A stretch of DNA of 64,000 nucleotides, taken from Rhizobium jaguaris. Its GTDB lineage: Bacteria; Pseudomonadota; Alphaproteobacteria; Rhizobiales; Rhizobiaceae. The stretch lies in contig NZ_CP032694.1 in assembly GCF_003627755.1 (NCBI RefSeq), forward strand, positions 4,274,501 to 4,338,500, given 5' to 3'. Positions 36,401 through 45,402 of this stretch are shown piece after piece. Within the stretch, counting starts at the first letter, position 1; each line of letters starts with the position of its first letter. A program made the translations under genes and the position numbers. Below the pieces are notes generated by a model. It was not told the origin of the DNA. It saw only the letters and a program-made list of their open reading frames with translations, and ran no database searches.

Positions 36401-37387
36401 ATGCTGGGCTATATCGTCAAGCGCATTCTCTACATGATACCGACCTTGATCGGCATGTCGCTGATCTCGTTCCTGATCATCCAATTGCCGCCCGGCGATT
36501 ACCTGACCTCGATGCTCGCCACCATGAGCGACAGCGGTCAGACCGTGGATCCCGCGCAGATCGAGCGGCTAAAGCAGATCTACGGCTTCGACGATCCTTT
36601 CTACATACAATACCTGAAATGGATCTGGGGCATCGTCAGCCGCGGAGATTTCGGCTGGTCCTTCGAATGGAATCAGCCCGTCGCCGGCCTGATCTGGGCG
36701 CGTATGGGCTCGACGCTTGTGATTTCGCTCCTCAGCCTGCTCTTTGTTTGGGTCGTATCGCTGCCGATCGGCATCTATTCCGCCGTTCGCCGTCATTCGG
36801 TCAGCGATCATGTCTTCACCTTCCTCGGTTTCATCGGCCTCGCCGTGCCCAACTTCATCCTGGCGCTGACGCTGATGTATGTCGCCTACAAATATCTCGG
36901 CCAGAGCGTCGGCGGCCTGAACTCGCCGGAATTTGCCGACGCGCCCTGGAGCCTTGCCAAGGCCGGCGATTTCCTCGCCCATCTCTGGATCCCGATCATC
37001 ATCATCGGTGCCTCGGGAACGGCGGCCCTGATCCGCATTCTGCGCGCCAACCTGACAGACGAACTGCACAAGCCCTATGTCATCACCGCCCGCGCCAAGG
37101 GACTGCCGGAATACAAGGTTATCCTCAAATATCCGGTACGCATCGCCCTCAATCCCTTCGTCTCGGCGATCGGCTGGGTGCTGCCGCACCTCGTCTCCGG
37201 CGTGACGATCACCGCCATCGTGCTGAACCTGCCGACTGCCGGCCCGCTGCTCTTTCGGGCGCTGGTGTCGCAGGACATGTATCTGGCGGGAAGCTTCATC
37301 CTCTTGCTCAGCGCCCTGACGCTCGTCGGCATGCTGGTTTCCGACTTGCTGCTTGCGCTGCTCGACCCGCGCATCCGGTTCAATTGA
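36401..37387 (+). CDS. Peptide-type ABC transporter permease (DppB-like)
   Basis: 328 residues. N-terminal helix KRILYMIPTLIGMSLISFLI, then PPGDY, YGFDDPFYIQYLKWIWGIVS with RGDFGWS. EAA loop ARAKGLPEYKVILKYPVRIA. ATG at 36401 has GGAGGAG upstream; a GTG at 36350 would add a polar tail with no support. It pairs with the next permease. Confidence 0.93.
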   Translation: MLGYIVKRILYMIPTLIGMSLISFLIIQLPPGDYLTSMLATMSDSGQTVDPAQIERLKQIYGFDDPFYIQYLKWIWGIVSRGDFGWSFEWNQPVAGLIWARMGSTLVISLLSLLFVWVVSLPIGIYSAVRRHSVSDHVFTFLGFIGLAVPNFILALTLMYVAYKYLGQSVGGLNSPEFADAPWSLAKAGDFLAHLWIPIIIIGASGTAALIRILRANLTDELHKPYVITARAKGLPEYKVILKYPVRIALNPFVSAIGWVLPHLVSGVTITAIVLNLPTAGPLLFRALVSQDMYLAGSFILLLSALTLVGMLVSDLLLALLDPRIRFN

Positions 37388-37399
37388 GGAGCGGCTGTC

Positions 37400-38614
37400 A
37401 TGGGTAAGCAAGAGACATTTGGAAGCAATACCGGCGGAACCAAGATGGGCGGGACCGGGCCGGTCCTCGTCCTCGCCGACGGCCCTTCGATCAGCCCGCT
37501 CCGGCAGAACAAGACGGTGTCGACGGCCGCCGTCGGTCCGTGGCGCCTGATCGCCGGCAAGTTCTTCCGCCAGAAGGTCGCCGTCACCGCCGGGATCATC
37601 ATTCTGATCCTCTATCTCATCGGCTTGTTCGCGGAATTCCTGGCGCCAGCTTTGCCCGACACGGCGCGGCCACAATACACCTACGCCCCACCGCAAAGCC
37701 TGAGTTTCTTTACAGCCAAGCCAGACGGCGGATGGGAGTTCAATTTTCACGTCAAGGGGTACACCATCGCCATCGACAAGGTGGCGCTGCGCCGCACCTT
37801 CGTCATCGATGACAAAAAGGTCGTGCCGGTCGGCTTCTTCGTCAAAGGCCCCGCCTACAAGCTCTGGGGCTTGATCCCGATGAACCGGCATTTGATCGGG
37901 CCGATCAATCCCAACGACCCGATGTACCTGCTAGGCGCCGACAGACTCGGCCGCGACGTCTTCTCGCGGCTCATCTACGGCACGCGCGTTTCCATGTCGA
38001 TCGGTCTTGTCGGGGTCGCCGTCTCGCTCATCCTCGGTGTGGTGCTGGGCTCGATCTCCGGTTTCTACGGCGGTTGGGTGGATACGCTGATCCAGCGCGT
38101 CATCGAGGTCGTCAGCGCCATGCCGACCATTCCGCTCTGGCTCGGCCTTGCCGCCGCCATCCCGCTCGCATGGTCGCCGGTGACGGTCTATTTCGTCATC
38201 ACTTTGATCGTCTCGTTGCTCGGTTGGACGAGCTTGGCGCGGGAAGTGCGCGGCCGCTTTCTGGCGCTCCGCAGCGAGGATTTCGTCACGGCCGCCCGCC
38301 TCGACGGATCGAGCGAGGCGCGGCTGATCTTCCGCCATATCCTGCCGTCGCTGACGAGCCACATCCTCGCGGTCGTGACGCTTGCCGTTCCGACGATGAT
38401 CGTCGCCGAAACGTCGCTCTCCTTCCTCGGCATCGGCCTGAAGCCGCCGGTCGTCAGTTGGGGCGTGCTGCTGCAGGATGCCCAGAATATCCGCACGGTC
38501 GCCACCGCGCCGTGGCTGCTGATCTGGCCGGCCTTGGCTGTCGTCATCGCCGTGCTGTCCTTCAACTTCTTCGGCGACGGCCTGCGCGATGCGGCCGATC
38601 CCTACGACAACTGA
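37400..38614 (+). CDS. Peptide-type ABC transporter permease (DppC-like) with long periplasmic insertion
   Basis: 404 residues, ~110 more than an ordinary DppC. A ~55-residue cytoplasmic head precedes TM1 (VAVTAGIIILILYLIGLFAE). About 100 residues then follow before the usual LGADRLGRDVFSRLIYGTRVS near residue 179; this segment (SLSFFTAKPDGGWEFNFHVK, then KLWGLIPMNRHLIGPIN) should face the periplasm. The EAA loop is AARLDGSSEARLIFRHILPS. The insertion probably contacts the large binding protein of this system. Confidence 0.92.
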   Translation: MGKQETFGSNTGGTKMGGTGPVLVLADGPSISPLRQNKTVSTAAVGPWRLIAGKFFRQKVAVTAGIIILILYLIGLFAEFLAPALPDTARPQYTYAPPQSLSFFTAKPDGGWEFNFHVKGYTIAIDKVALRRTFVIDDKKVVPVGFFVKGPAYKLWGLIPMNRHLIGPINPNDPMYLLGADRLGRDVFSRLIYGTRVSMSIGLVGVAVSLILGVVLGSISGFYGGWVDTLIQRVIEVVSAMPTIPLWLGLAAAIPLAWSPVTVYFVITLIVSLLGWTSLAREVRGRFLALRSEDFVTAARLDGSSEARLIFRHILPSLTSHILAVVTLAVPTMIVAETSLSFLGIGLKPPVVSWGVLLQDAQNIRTVATAPWLLIWPALAVVIAVLSFNFFGDGLRDAADPYDN

Positions 38615-38624
38615 GGAGGAGACC

Positions 38625-40334
38625 ATGGCGATGCTTCCCGATGATGTCGTGCTTTCCGTTGAAAACCTGTCGATCGATTTCCGATTGCGCACCCATATCC
38701 TGCACGCGGTCGAAAAAGTCAGTTTCGAGCTGAAGCGCGGGCAGACGCTATGCCTGGTCGGCGAGAGCGGTTCCGGCAAAAGCGTGACGGCGCGTTCGCT
38801 GCTGCGCATCGTCGACAGGCCCGGCGAGATCGTCGGCGGGCAAATCCTGTTGCACAACGGCTCCGAGATCACCGACGTCACCGCGCTCAACCCATCGAGC
38901 CGCCCGATGCGCGCCATTCGCGGCCGCCGCATCGGCCTGGTCTTCCAGGAGCCGATGAGCTCGCTGTCGCCGGTGCATACGATCGGCTCGCAGATCGTCG
39001 AGGCGGTCCGCCTGCACAGCGATCTCGACAAGCGCGCCGCCATGCAGAAGACGATCGAGCTGCTTGCCCAAGTGGAAATTCCCGATCCCCAGAAGATGGC
39101 CGACCGTTATACGTTCGAATTTTCCGGCGGTATGCGCCAGCGCGCCATGATCGCCATGGCCTTGGCCGGCAACCCCGATATCCTGATTGCCGACGAGCCG
39201 ACGACAGCACTCGATGTCACAACGCAGGCGGAAATTCTCGACCTGATCAAGCGCCTGCAGGTCAGCCGCGGCATGGCGATGCTCCTGATCACCCACGACA
39301 TGGGCGTAGTGGCGGAGGTGGCCGACGAGGTCGCCGTCATGCGCTTCGGCAGGATCGTCGAGCGTGGACCGGTCGATGCGATCTATCATGCAGCAAAGCA
39401 TCCCTACACGAAGCAGCTGCTCAACTCGACGCTGAAGCTCACGCACCACCAAGAGGGGAAGGTTCCCGCCGTCGCCAAGGCGGCCGAAAGCCCGCAGCCG
39501 ATCCTTTCCGTGCGCAATCTCTCGAAGGTCTACGGCTGGGCCGGGCGCAATTCGAAGCCGCTGCGCGCCGTCGACGACGCCAGTTTCGACCTCCATCCCG
39601 GAGAAAACCTCGGCATTGTCGGCGAAAGCGGCTCAGGCAAGACGACGCTTGGCCGTTTGATCCTGCGCACCGTCGAGCCTACCTCCGGTTCCGTCACCTT
39701 TCGCGGCCATGACGGCCGGGAGATCAACGTTACGAAACTTGGCAAGCGCGAGCTCCGACATTTTCACCGCGAGGTTCGTCTGGTTTTTCAAGACCCCTTC
39801 GCCTCGCTCAATCCACGCCTGACGGTGAAGGAGGTGATCGGTGATCCGCTTGTCGTCAACGGCCTGGCCAAGGGCAAGGCGCTGGAGGCACGCGTTGGCG
39901 AACTCATGCGCTTGGTCGGCCTCGACCCGATGATGATGGAGCGCTATCCGCACGCCTTTTCCGGCGGCCAGCGCCAGCGCATCGGCATCGCCCGGGCCCT
40001 CGCACTCGACCCGAAGATCATCGTCGCCGACGAAGCGACCTCTGCGCTCGACGTCTCCATCCGCAGCCAGATCCTCGACCTTCTGCTCGATATCCGCCAG
40101 CGGCTGAACCTCAGCTTCCTGTTCATTTCGCACGACATTTCCGTGATCCGCTATTTCTGCGATCGGGTGGCTGTCATGCATCGCGGCAGAATCGTCGAAA
40201 TTGGTGAGGCCGAACAGATTTGCACCTCGCCGAACGAGGCCTATACCAAGAGCCTCATATCCGCCGTTCCCAACCCCGATCCGCGCGACAAGCGCATGCT
40301 GCACCGGCATCGCTTCAACGCACCCGCTCTCTGA
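38625..40334 (+). CDS. Peptide-type ABC transporter, two-domain ATPase (DppD-DppF fusion)
   Basis: 569 residues. Domain 1: Walker [27 protein letters not shown]. Domain 2 (from about residue 300): [27 protein letters not shown]. Each ends in the oligopeptide C-terminal piece (HPYTKQLLNSTL; EAYTKSLISAVPNPDPRDKR). ATG at 38625 is preceded by GAGGAG; a start at 38589 would overlap the permease gene. It powers the importer of the glycoside operon. Confidence 0.94.
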   Translation: MAMLPDDVVLSVENLSIDFRLRTHILHAVEKVSFELKRGQTLCLVGESGSGKSVTARSLLRIVDRPGEIVGGQILLHNGSEITDVTALNPSSRPMRAIRGRRIGLVFQEPMSSLSPVHTIGSQIVEAVRLHSDLDKRAAMQKTIELLAQVEIPDPQKMADRYTFEFSGGMRQRAMIAMALAGNPDILIADEPTTALDVTTQAEILDLIKRLQVSRGMAMLLITHDMGVVAEVADEVAVMRFGRIVERGPVDAIYHAAKHPYTKQLLNSTLKLTHHQEGKVPAVAKAAESPQPILSVRNLSKVYGWAGRNSKPLRAVDDASFDLHPGENLGIVGESGSGKTTLGRLILRTVEPTSGSVTFRGHDGREINVTKLGKRELRHFHREVRLVFQDPFASLNPRLTVKEVIGDPLVVNGLAKGKALEARVGELMRLVGLDPMMMERYPHAFSGGQRQRIGIARALALDPKIIVADEATSALDVSIRSQILDLLLDIRQRLNLSFLFISHDISVIRYFCDRVAVMHRGRIVEIGEAEQICTSPNEAYTKSLISAVPNPDPRDKRMLHRHRFNAPAL

Positions 40335-40345
40335 GGATGAAATAC

Positions 40346-41125
40346 GTGCCGAAATTTTCCGCCAACCTCTCCTTCCTTTATCAGAATCTGCCTTTCCTCG
40401 ACCGTTTTGCCGCTGCCGCGAAGGATGGCTTTCTAGGCCTCGAATATCTGGGCCCCTATGCCGAACCGAAGGAAAAGGTAGCAGATGCCTTGAAGGCCAA
40501 CGGCCTGAGGCAAGTGCTCTTCAATCTACCATCGGGCGACTGGGCCGGCGGCGAGCGCGGCATAGCCTGCCTGCCTGACCGCGTGCAGGAGTTTCGAGAC
40601 GGCGTGGCCACTGCGCTCGATTATGCGGCGGTCCTCGATTGCAAACGACTGAACGTCATCTCCGGCCTTATTCCTAAAGGTGCCGATCCCGAAACGCTTG
40701 AACGGGTGCTGGTCGATAATCTCCGCTATGCGGCGCCGCGGATGGCCGATGCCGGCATCAAACTCCTGATCGAGCCGATCAACCTCCGCGACATGCCGGG
40801 CTTCTTCCTGTCGACCACCGATCATGCCGAGCGCATCCTCGATAAGGTCGGCTCCGACAATCTCTATATCCAGTATGATTTTTACCACATGCAGATCATG
40901 CAGGGCGACCTGATCCGGACCTTTGAGCGATTGAAGGACCGCATCGCCCATGTACAGATCGCCGACAACCCGGGCCGCAACGAACCGGGTACGGGCGAAA
41001 TCAACTACAGCTTCATCCTCAGCGAACTCGACCGCCTTGGCTATGACGGCTGGGTCGGCTGTGAATACAGACCTAAGGCCGGCACCAGCGAAGGTCTCGG
41101 CTGGATGAAACCCTACCGGACGTGA
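40346..41125 (+). CDS. Hydroxypyruvate isomerase-like / sugar isomerase TIM-barrel protein
   Basis: 259-residue AP-endonuclease-2-type TIM barrel. The N-terminus PKFSANLSFLYQNLPFLDRF and the metal-binding blocks LLIEPINLRDMPGF, YDFYHMQIMQGD, RIAHVQIADNPGRNEPGTGE and GYDGWVGCEYRP match the Hyi/OtnI group, which isomerises hydroxypyruvate or 2-oxo-tetronate. I prefer GTG at 40346 (GAGG 9 bases upstream, N-terminus aligned to the family); an ATG at 40337 has no room for an SD. It would handle a product of sugar breakdown in this operon. Confidence 0.88.
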   Translation: MPKFSANLSFLYQNLPFLDRFAAAAKDGFLGLEYLGPYAEPKEKVADALKANGLRQVLFNLPSGDWAGGERGIACLPDRVQEFRDGVATALDYAAVLDCKRLNVISGLIPKGADPETLERVLVDNLRYAAPRMADAGIKLLIEPINLRDMPGFFLSTTDHAERILDKVGSDNLYIQYDFYHMQIMQGDLIRTFERLKDRIAHVQIADNPGRNEPGTGEINYSFILSELDRLGYDGWVGCEYRPKAGTSEGLGWMKPYRT

Positions 41126-41272
41126 GGACGCGATGATGGTCAAGGAGACGCCGCCCTAACCCGGAACCTCCTTTAGGAAACAACCGCCCGCAAGACCAAT
41201 TGCTGCTGAGCCGAAGCCAATCTTCGGACGGCGGAGCTTTGCCCGATAGACCGATTGAAGAAGGACCCGACC

Positions 41273-43381
41273 ATGCTCAGAAACGATATTCAACTTCCCT
41301 ATGGAGCCGTCTATTTCCGCAAGTCCAATCCGCCGCAGGCCGATTGGGAGCGCGATTACAAGGTCGCCGGCGAGGACGGGCTCAACATCTTCCGACACTG
41401 GTTCATGTGGAGCGCGATCGAGGTAGCGCCCGGCGTCTACGACTGGGCGGAATACGACCGCCAGCTCGATCTCGCCGCGCAGAACGGCATCAAGACCATG
41501 ATCGCTGAGCTCATCCATGCCGTGCCGGATTGGGCCGTGCGCAAATACAAGCATGCCCTGCAAGTCAACGCCGATGGCTCCAAGCTCGGCTCCTATATGG
41601 GCGTTTCGGCTGCGACCGGCGGCTTTTCCAACAATGGCGGCGGCGCCGGTGCGCTGACATTGAACTGCCCGGAAGTGAAGGAAGCCGCCGGCCGCTTCCT
41701 GACTGCGCTCGCCACCCGCTACAAGGACCATCCGGCGATCTACGGCTACGACGTCTGGAACGAATGCAACTATTCCGCCGATGTCGACTACAGCGACTAC
41801 GCCAAGGCCGCTTTCCGCAAATGGCTGGAGAAGAAATACGGCGACCTGAAAACGCTGGCGCTCGCCTGGCATCGCTACAGCTACACCGAATGGGATGATA
41901 TCGAGCCGCCGGTCCACATGGCTCCCTATCCGGAGTGCATCGACTGGCTGAAGTTCAAGCGCGACAATTTCTATGATCAGATGCAGTGGCGCATCGACAC
42001 CATCCGCGCCGTCGACCAGAAAAACGTCATCGCCGCACACGGCATTTCCGGGGCGATCCCAATCATGGCTTCCAACGGCTGTGACGATTGGCTGGCCGCT
42101 TCCAAGGTGGAGGTTTATGGCTTCACCTGGGTTCAGGCCCGCAAGGGCAGCGAAGCCTGGAAGAACTGGTACGGCGTCGACATCAACCGCGCCGCCGCGC
42201 GCGGCAAACCCTTCTGGCATGCCGAACGTCAAGGCGGGCCGCTGTGGCTGCAGCCGCAGGTGATCGGCCGCGACAAGCAAGACGGTCGCGTCGTCGATCC
42301 CGAGGATATCCGCCTCTGGAGCATGACCTCGCTTGCCGGCGGCGCCCGCGGCATCCTCAATTTGCGCTGGCGGCCGCTGCTCGACGGCCCGCTCTTCGGC
42401 GCTTTCGGCTCCTACGCCATGGACGGCTCGCGCACGTCGCGCTCCGACATGGCAAGCGCCATGGCGAAATGGGCGAACGAGCCGGCGCAGGCGGCCCTTT
42501 GGGAGGCGAAACCTGTGCGCGGCGAGATCGGCATTCTGGTCGTACCGGAAACGCAGGAATTCGAATATCTGCTGAGCTATGATCGCAAGGAAAAGCCTTA
42601 TCCCGAAGCCATGTGGGGCGCCTACCGCGCCTTCCTCGAAAATGGCGTGCAGCCGGACTGGGTGCATATCGATGACATCGACGCCTATGACCTGCTCTAT
42701 TTCCCCTACCCAATCATGTTCACCGCCGAACAGGCGGCGCGGCTGACCGCCTGGGTCGAAAAGGGTGGCACGCTGATTTCCGAGGCTTGCCCTGGCTATT
42801 TCGGTGATCGCGGTCATGTCGGCACCATCCAGCCGAACATGGGCCTCGACAAGGTATTCGGTGCTCTGGAAGACGAGGTCGAGTTCATGCCCGACATCGG
42901 CGACCGCATCCATTTCAAGCTGGATAGCGCAGCGGTCGACGGCGGCGGTCTGCTGCAGTCCTACAGGCTCGCCGGCGGCACGGCCCGCGGCAATTTCGAC
43001 GACGGACGCCTGGCTGTCGTCGAACACCGCTTCGGCAAGGGCCGCACCCTGCTGATCGGCACCAATCCCTCCATCGCCTATTACCGCACCGAGGGCCGGG
43101 CAAATGGCGCCTTCTTTGCCGAGCTCTTCCGCTGGAGCGGCAAGGCGCGGCACGTGAGTCTCTCCAATACCGCTTTGTTTGCCCGTGTCCACCAGGGGGA
43201 AAAGGGTAGTTTCCTTTGGCTCGTCAATCCGACCCGCACCACACAGATGACGGAAGTCGAATTGGCGGTCGGACTGGGGACGCTCGGCGCGAGCAAGGCT
43301 GTCTGGCCGATCGGGGCCACGCATGGCGGCGGCCGCGTGGAGGTTCCGGCGCGCGATGTATTGATCCTGTCACTGGGGTGA
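41273..43381 (+). CDS. GH42-family beta-galactosidase
   Basis: 702 residues, no signal peptide. The N-terminal TIM barrel holds the acid/base E164 in YDVWNECNYS and the nucleophile E318 in KPFWHAERQGGP. The trimerisation domain (about residues 400-610) includes QAARLTAWVEKGGTLISEAC and a beta C-terminal domain follows. GH42 enzymes release terminal galactose or arabinose from beta-linked oligosaccharides. ATG at 41273 has AAGGA 7 bases upstream; a TTG at 41255 is less likely. Last gene of the LacI-controlled operon; the 147-bp gap before it holds only a weak CCGAA/TTCGG hairpin. Confidence 0.94.
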   Translation: MLRNDIQLPYGAVYFRKSNPPQADWERDYKVAGEDGLNIFRHWFMWSAIEVAPGVYDWAEYDRQLDLAAQNGIKTMIAELIHAVPDWAVRKYKHALQVNADGSKLGSYMGVSAATGGFSNNGGGAGALTLNCPEVKEAAGRFLTALATRYKDHPAIYGYDVWNECNYSADVDYSDYAKAAFRKWLEKKYGDLKTLALAWHRYSYTEWDDIEPPVHMAPYPECIDWLKFKRDNFYDQMQWRIDTIRAVDQKNVIAAHGISGAIPIMASNGCDDWLAASKVEVYGFTWVQARKGSEAWKNWYGVDINRAAARGKPFWHAERQGGPLWLQPQVIGRDKQDGRVVDPEDIRLWSMTSLAGGARGILNLRWRPLLDGPLFGAFGSYAMDGSRTSRSDMASAMAKWANEPAQAALWEAKPVRGEIGILVVPETQEFEYLLSYDRKEKPYPEAMWGAYRAFLENGVQPDWVHIDDIDAYDLLYFPYPIMFTAEQAARLTAWVEKGGTLISEACPGYFGDRGHVGTIQPNMGLDKVFGALEDEVEFMPDIGDRIHFKLDSAAVDGGGLLQSYRLAGGTARGNFDDGRLAVVEHRFGKGRTLLIGTNPSIAYYRTEGRANGAFFAELFRWSGKARHVSLSNTALFARVHQGEKGSFLWLVNPTRTTQMTEVELAVGLGTLGASKAVWPIGATHGGGRVEVPARDVLILSLG

Positions 43382-43431
43382 GTGATCAAGTGGGGAATGG
43401 CCAGGCGAGCCTGATTGCGCCGCGCATGTTT

Positions 43432-43592
43432 GCCTGGCCCCTCACCCCAGCCCTCTCCCCGCCCGTGCGGGGAGAGGGGGCCCTGCAATGCCCATCGCCG
43501 CTTCTGTACATGTAGTGTAGTGAGGCCGATTATTTTGCGCTGTCGTCCCCTCGCCCCGCTTGCGGGGAGAGGATTAGGATGAGGGGCCAGGC
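43432..43592. repeat. Large GC-rich nested palindromic element, copy 1
   Basis: Outer ends GCCTGGCCCCTCA and TGAGGGGCCAGGC are perfect 13-bp inverted repeats. Inside are two smaller hairpins: CCCTCTCCCCGC/GCGGGGAGAGGG around CCGT, and CCCCGC/GCGGGG. A second copy with the same plan is at 63169. It lies after the GH42 gene and could end its transcript. Confidence 0.8.
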
Positions 43593-43610
43593 ACAAAAGT
43601 GCATCAGCGA

Positions 43611-43865
43611 TCAGCGGCAGCGGGCCTCATAGCGACGACCGTACCGGTCGCGGTAGATGCAATAGCCGCGGTGCTCGTGCGAGCGGCCGATCAGATTGCC
43701 GATCACACCGCCGGCAACGGCACCGATAGCCGCACCGCCCCAACTATGGGACACGAGGCCGCCGATGACGGCGCCAGAGCCGGCGCCGATCGCCGTGCCC
43801 TTTTCCGTTGCCGTACATGACGCGAGTACACCAACGAGGGCGACAGCGAGGATGATCTTTTTCAT
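43611..43865 (-). CDS. Glycine-zipper lipoprotein
   Basis: 84 residues. A lipoprotein signal (KKIILAVALVGVLASC, cut before Cys17) is followed by glycine-zipper repeats (GTAIGAGSGAVIGGLVSHSW, then GGAAIGAVAGGVIGNLIGRS) of the type seen in small outer-membrane lipoproteins such as SlyB/Omp16-like zippers. The tail (GYCIYRDRYGRRYEARCR) has two cysteines and many arginines and probably lies in the periplasm. Function is unknown. Confidence 0.88.
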   Translation of the reverse strand: MKKIILAVALVGVLASCTATEKGTAIGAGSGAVIGGLVSHSWGGAAIGAVAGGVIGNLIGRSHEHRGYCIYRDRYGRRYEARCR

Positions 43866-44052
43866 GCTGTTTTTCCTGAAAGATGATGAAGTTTTTTGCC
43901 GGATCAGAACCGCTCGGTGTGTCTTCCTTCAACTGCCGCCATTTGCGCGCTCCTTTGCATCACAGAGCCGTGCCGTTCTGCCGGCGGAATGTTGGAAAAG
44001 TAGATGGACAACAACCCGATCGAATAGAAAACGTTGACAAGTGCGGGGGAGG

Positions 44053-44601
44053 TCAGTCCTGGATGTAGCAGCGCTTCGGTATACCCGGTGCCGGATCGCC
44101 GAAGGTGTCGTTGTCGCAGTCCACACCATCCTCGAAGACGTCTTCCGTGAAGCGGCCTTCGGCCCCATAGCGCACGCGCTTCCGGCCGTCGAAATCGCAG
44201 AAGCCGTTCTCGCTCGCGCATGGACGCCAATGGGCAGGACGATGGCCGTAACGGCGGTCACCGCCGTCACCATCGTCACCGCGGTAACCATTGTCGCCAT
44301 CGCCGCCGCGATCACGGCTGACGATATAGCAGCTCTTGTGGACCCCTGGAGCCGGATCACCGAAAACATCATTCGAACACGGCACACTCGGACGATTTAT
44401 GAACCGCGATGTGGTGTATCCCTCTGCTCCGTAGACGACCTCGGCGGGATAAGGCAGGCGGCAGATTTCGCCCTCTCTGGCGCAAGGTTGCATTTGGGCA
44501 GCCGAAGCTGTCGACGGGGCCAGCAGGGACACCGCCGTAATCAGTCCACTGAGAACACAAGACGCCAACGTGGCGCGGATCATGACCTTATTCAACACCA
44601 T
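44053..44601 (-). CDS. Secreted protein with two copies of a cysteine-bearing YGAEG...FGDPAPG domain
   Basis: 182 residues. A Sec signal peptide covers about residues 1-34 (cut near STASA). Two homologous ~55-residue units follow (about 38-93 and 125-180), each reading C-A-x-E-x3-C, then VxYGAEG, a Cys, ND-x-FGDPAPG, and K-x-CYI. Four cysteines per unit suggest two disulphides each. The linker is Gly/Asp/Arg-rich (RGGDGDNGYRGDDGDGGDRR). I recall similar single units in secreted proteins of bacteria and fungi but cannot assign a function. It is alone between the lipoprotein gene and an IS remnant. Confidence 0.75.
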   Translation of the reverse strand: MVLNKVMIRATLASCVLSGLITAVSLLAPSTASAAQMQPCAREGEICRLPYPAEVVYGAEGYTTSRFINRPSVPCSNDVFGDPAPGVHKSCYIVSRDRGGDGDNGYRGDDGDGGDRRYGHRPAHWRPCASENGFCDFDGRKRVRYGAEGRFTEDVFEDGVDCDNDTFGDPAPGIPKRCYIQD

Positions 44602-44810
44602 TCTTCCCCCATATCGCGGATGTTAATATTCCTATGCAAATTGCCTTTAGCTGCTGCAATGGTGCTCAATTGACCCGCCCAACTTGCCGCCAACCGGGAA
44701 AACCCCTCGCTCAGAGCATTGAGCGGAGATCTTTCCATCAACATATTCTCACGTAAGCGGCGAGGTCAGTTTCGGCGGAATCGGTACGGCGGCAACGCTT
44801 GAGACTACGA

Positions 44811-45029
44811 TTTCTGGTTCCCGACGGCGTTGGTGCAAGGCTCAGGGATCGAGTGGATCCCGATCTTTGCAACATGTCCTCTTGGATATGCCCCATCGAA
44901 CAAGCCGTCGGCAGGCTCAAACGCTTGAAACAAGTCACCCTATAATGCGAGAAGACGAAGCCAAATTTCGCATCCGTTGTCGCACTCACAGCAGACTTCA
45001 TCTTGCTCAAATTCGTCCACACCGCCTGA
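44811..45029 (+). pseudogene. IS5-family transposase remnant (C-terminal end, interrupted)
   Basis: Translation in one frame gives PIEQAVGRLKRLKQVTL, a TAA stop at 44943, then CEKTKPNFASVVALTADFIL and LKFVHTA, ending in TGA at 45027. This is the C-terminal DDE-domain end of an IS5-type transposase (typically K-R-x-A-L-R-C-E-K-T ... N-F-x-S-x-V-A-L). The catalytic Glu region is in PIEQAVGRLK. The in-frame stop replaces the usual Arg and the N-terminal part is missing, so it is dead. The rest of the 800-bp interval 44602-45402 holds no convincing gene. Confidence 0.75.
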
Positions 45030-45343
45030 TACGATTGCATTTTGCAATCATATTCAGCTCTACAAATTGGTTGTGATCAGAGGATGTTTTCCATGTAATA
45101 TTTCTATGAATATTTGGCAGATCCCCCGGCATATGCTTCCCACCTTAAAATTCATTCCAAGCATTGGTCAATGATGCGGGAATCTGTACATTGAGATGCG
45201 GTCTTCTGAGCAGAAGAATGGCCGCCCACAGACATTAATGAACCTGATTGGGCATGATGCAGCCGAGATTCTAGACATCATAACCGGCGTGCCCTTCGCA
45301 CCTATCTTGAATCAAATCCTGTCGCAACTACTTACATACTGTA

Positions 45344-45358
45344 GCGTGAAGTTCACGC
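45344..45358. promoter_or_regulatory. Perfect 15-bp palindrome upstream of the SPW gene
   Basis: GCGTGAA-G-TTCACGC, 44 bases before the ATG at 45403. Its symmetry and position suit an operator, but no regulator gene can be tied to it. Confidence 0.4.
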
Positions 45359-45402
45359 GAGATGAAGCCGTGGTAAGGCTTCATAAGTGGGAGGAGGTTG
45401 TT

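Noticed and set aside
41156..43324. 722-codon minus-strand frame opposite the GH42 gene
   Set aside because: The plus strand has intact GH42 catalytic motifs; the reverse frame shows no domain.
43432..43592. Considered as a CRISPR-like array because of repeated GC-rich units
   Set aside because: Units are inverted, not direct, there are only two, and spacers are not uniform.
44738..45040. 100-codon minus-strand frame in the gap after the secreted-protein gene
   Set aside because: It is antisense to the IS5 transposase remnant and has no recognisable features.
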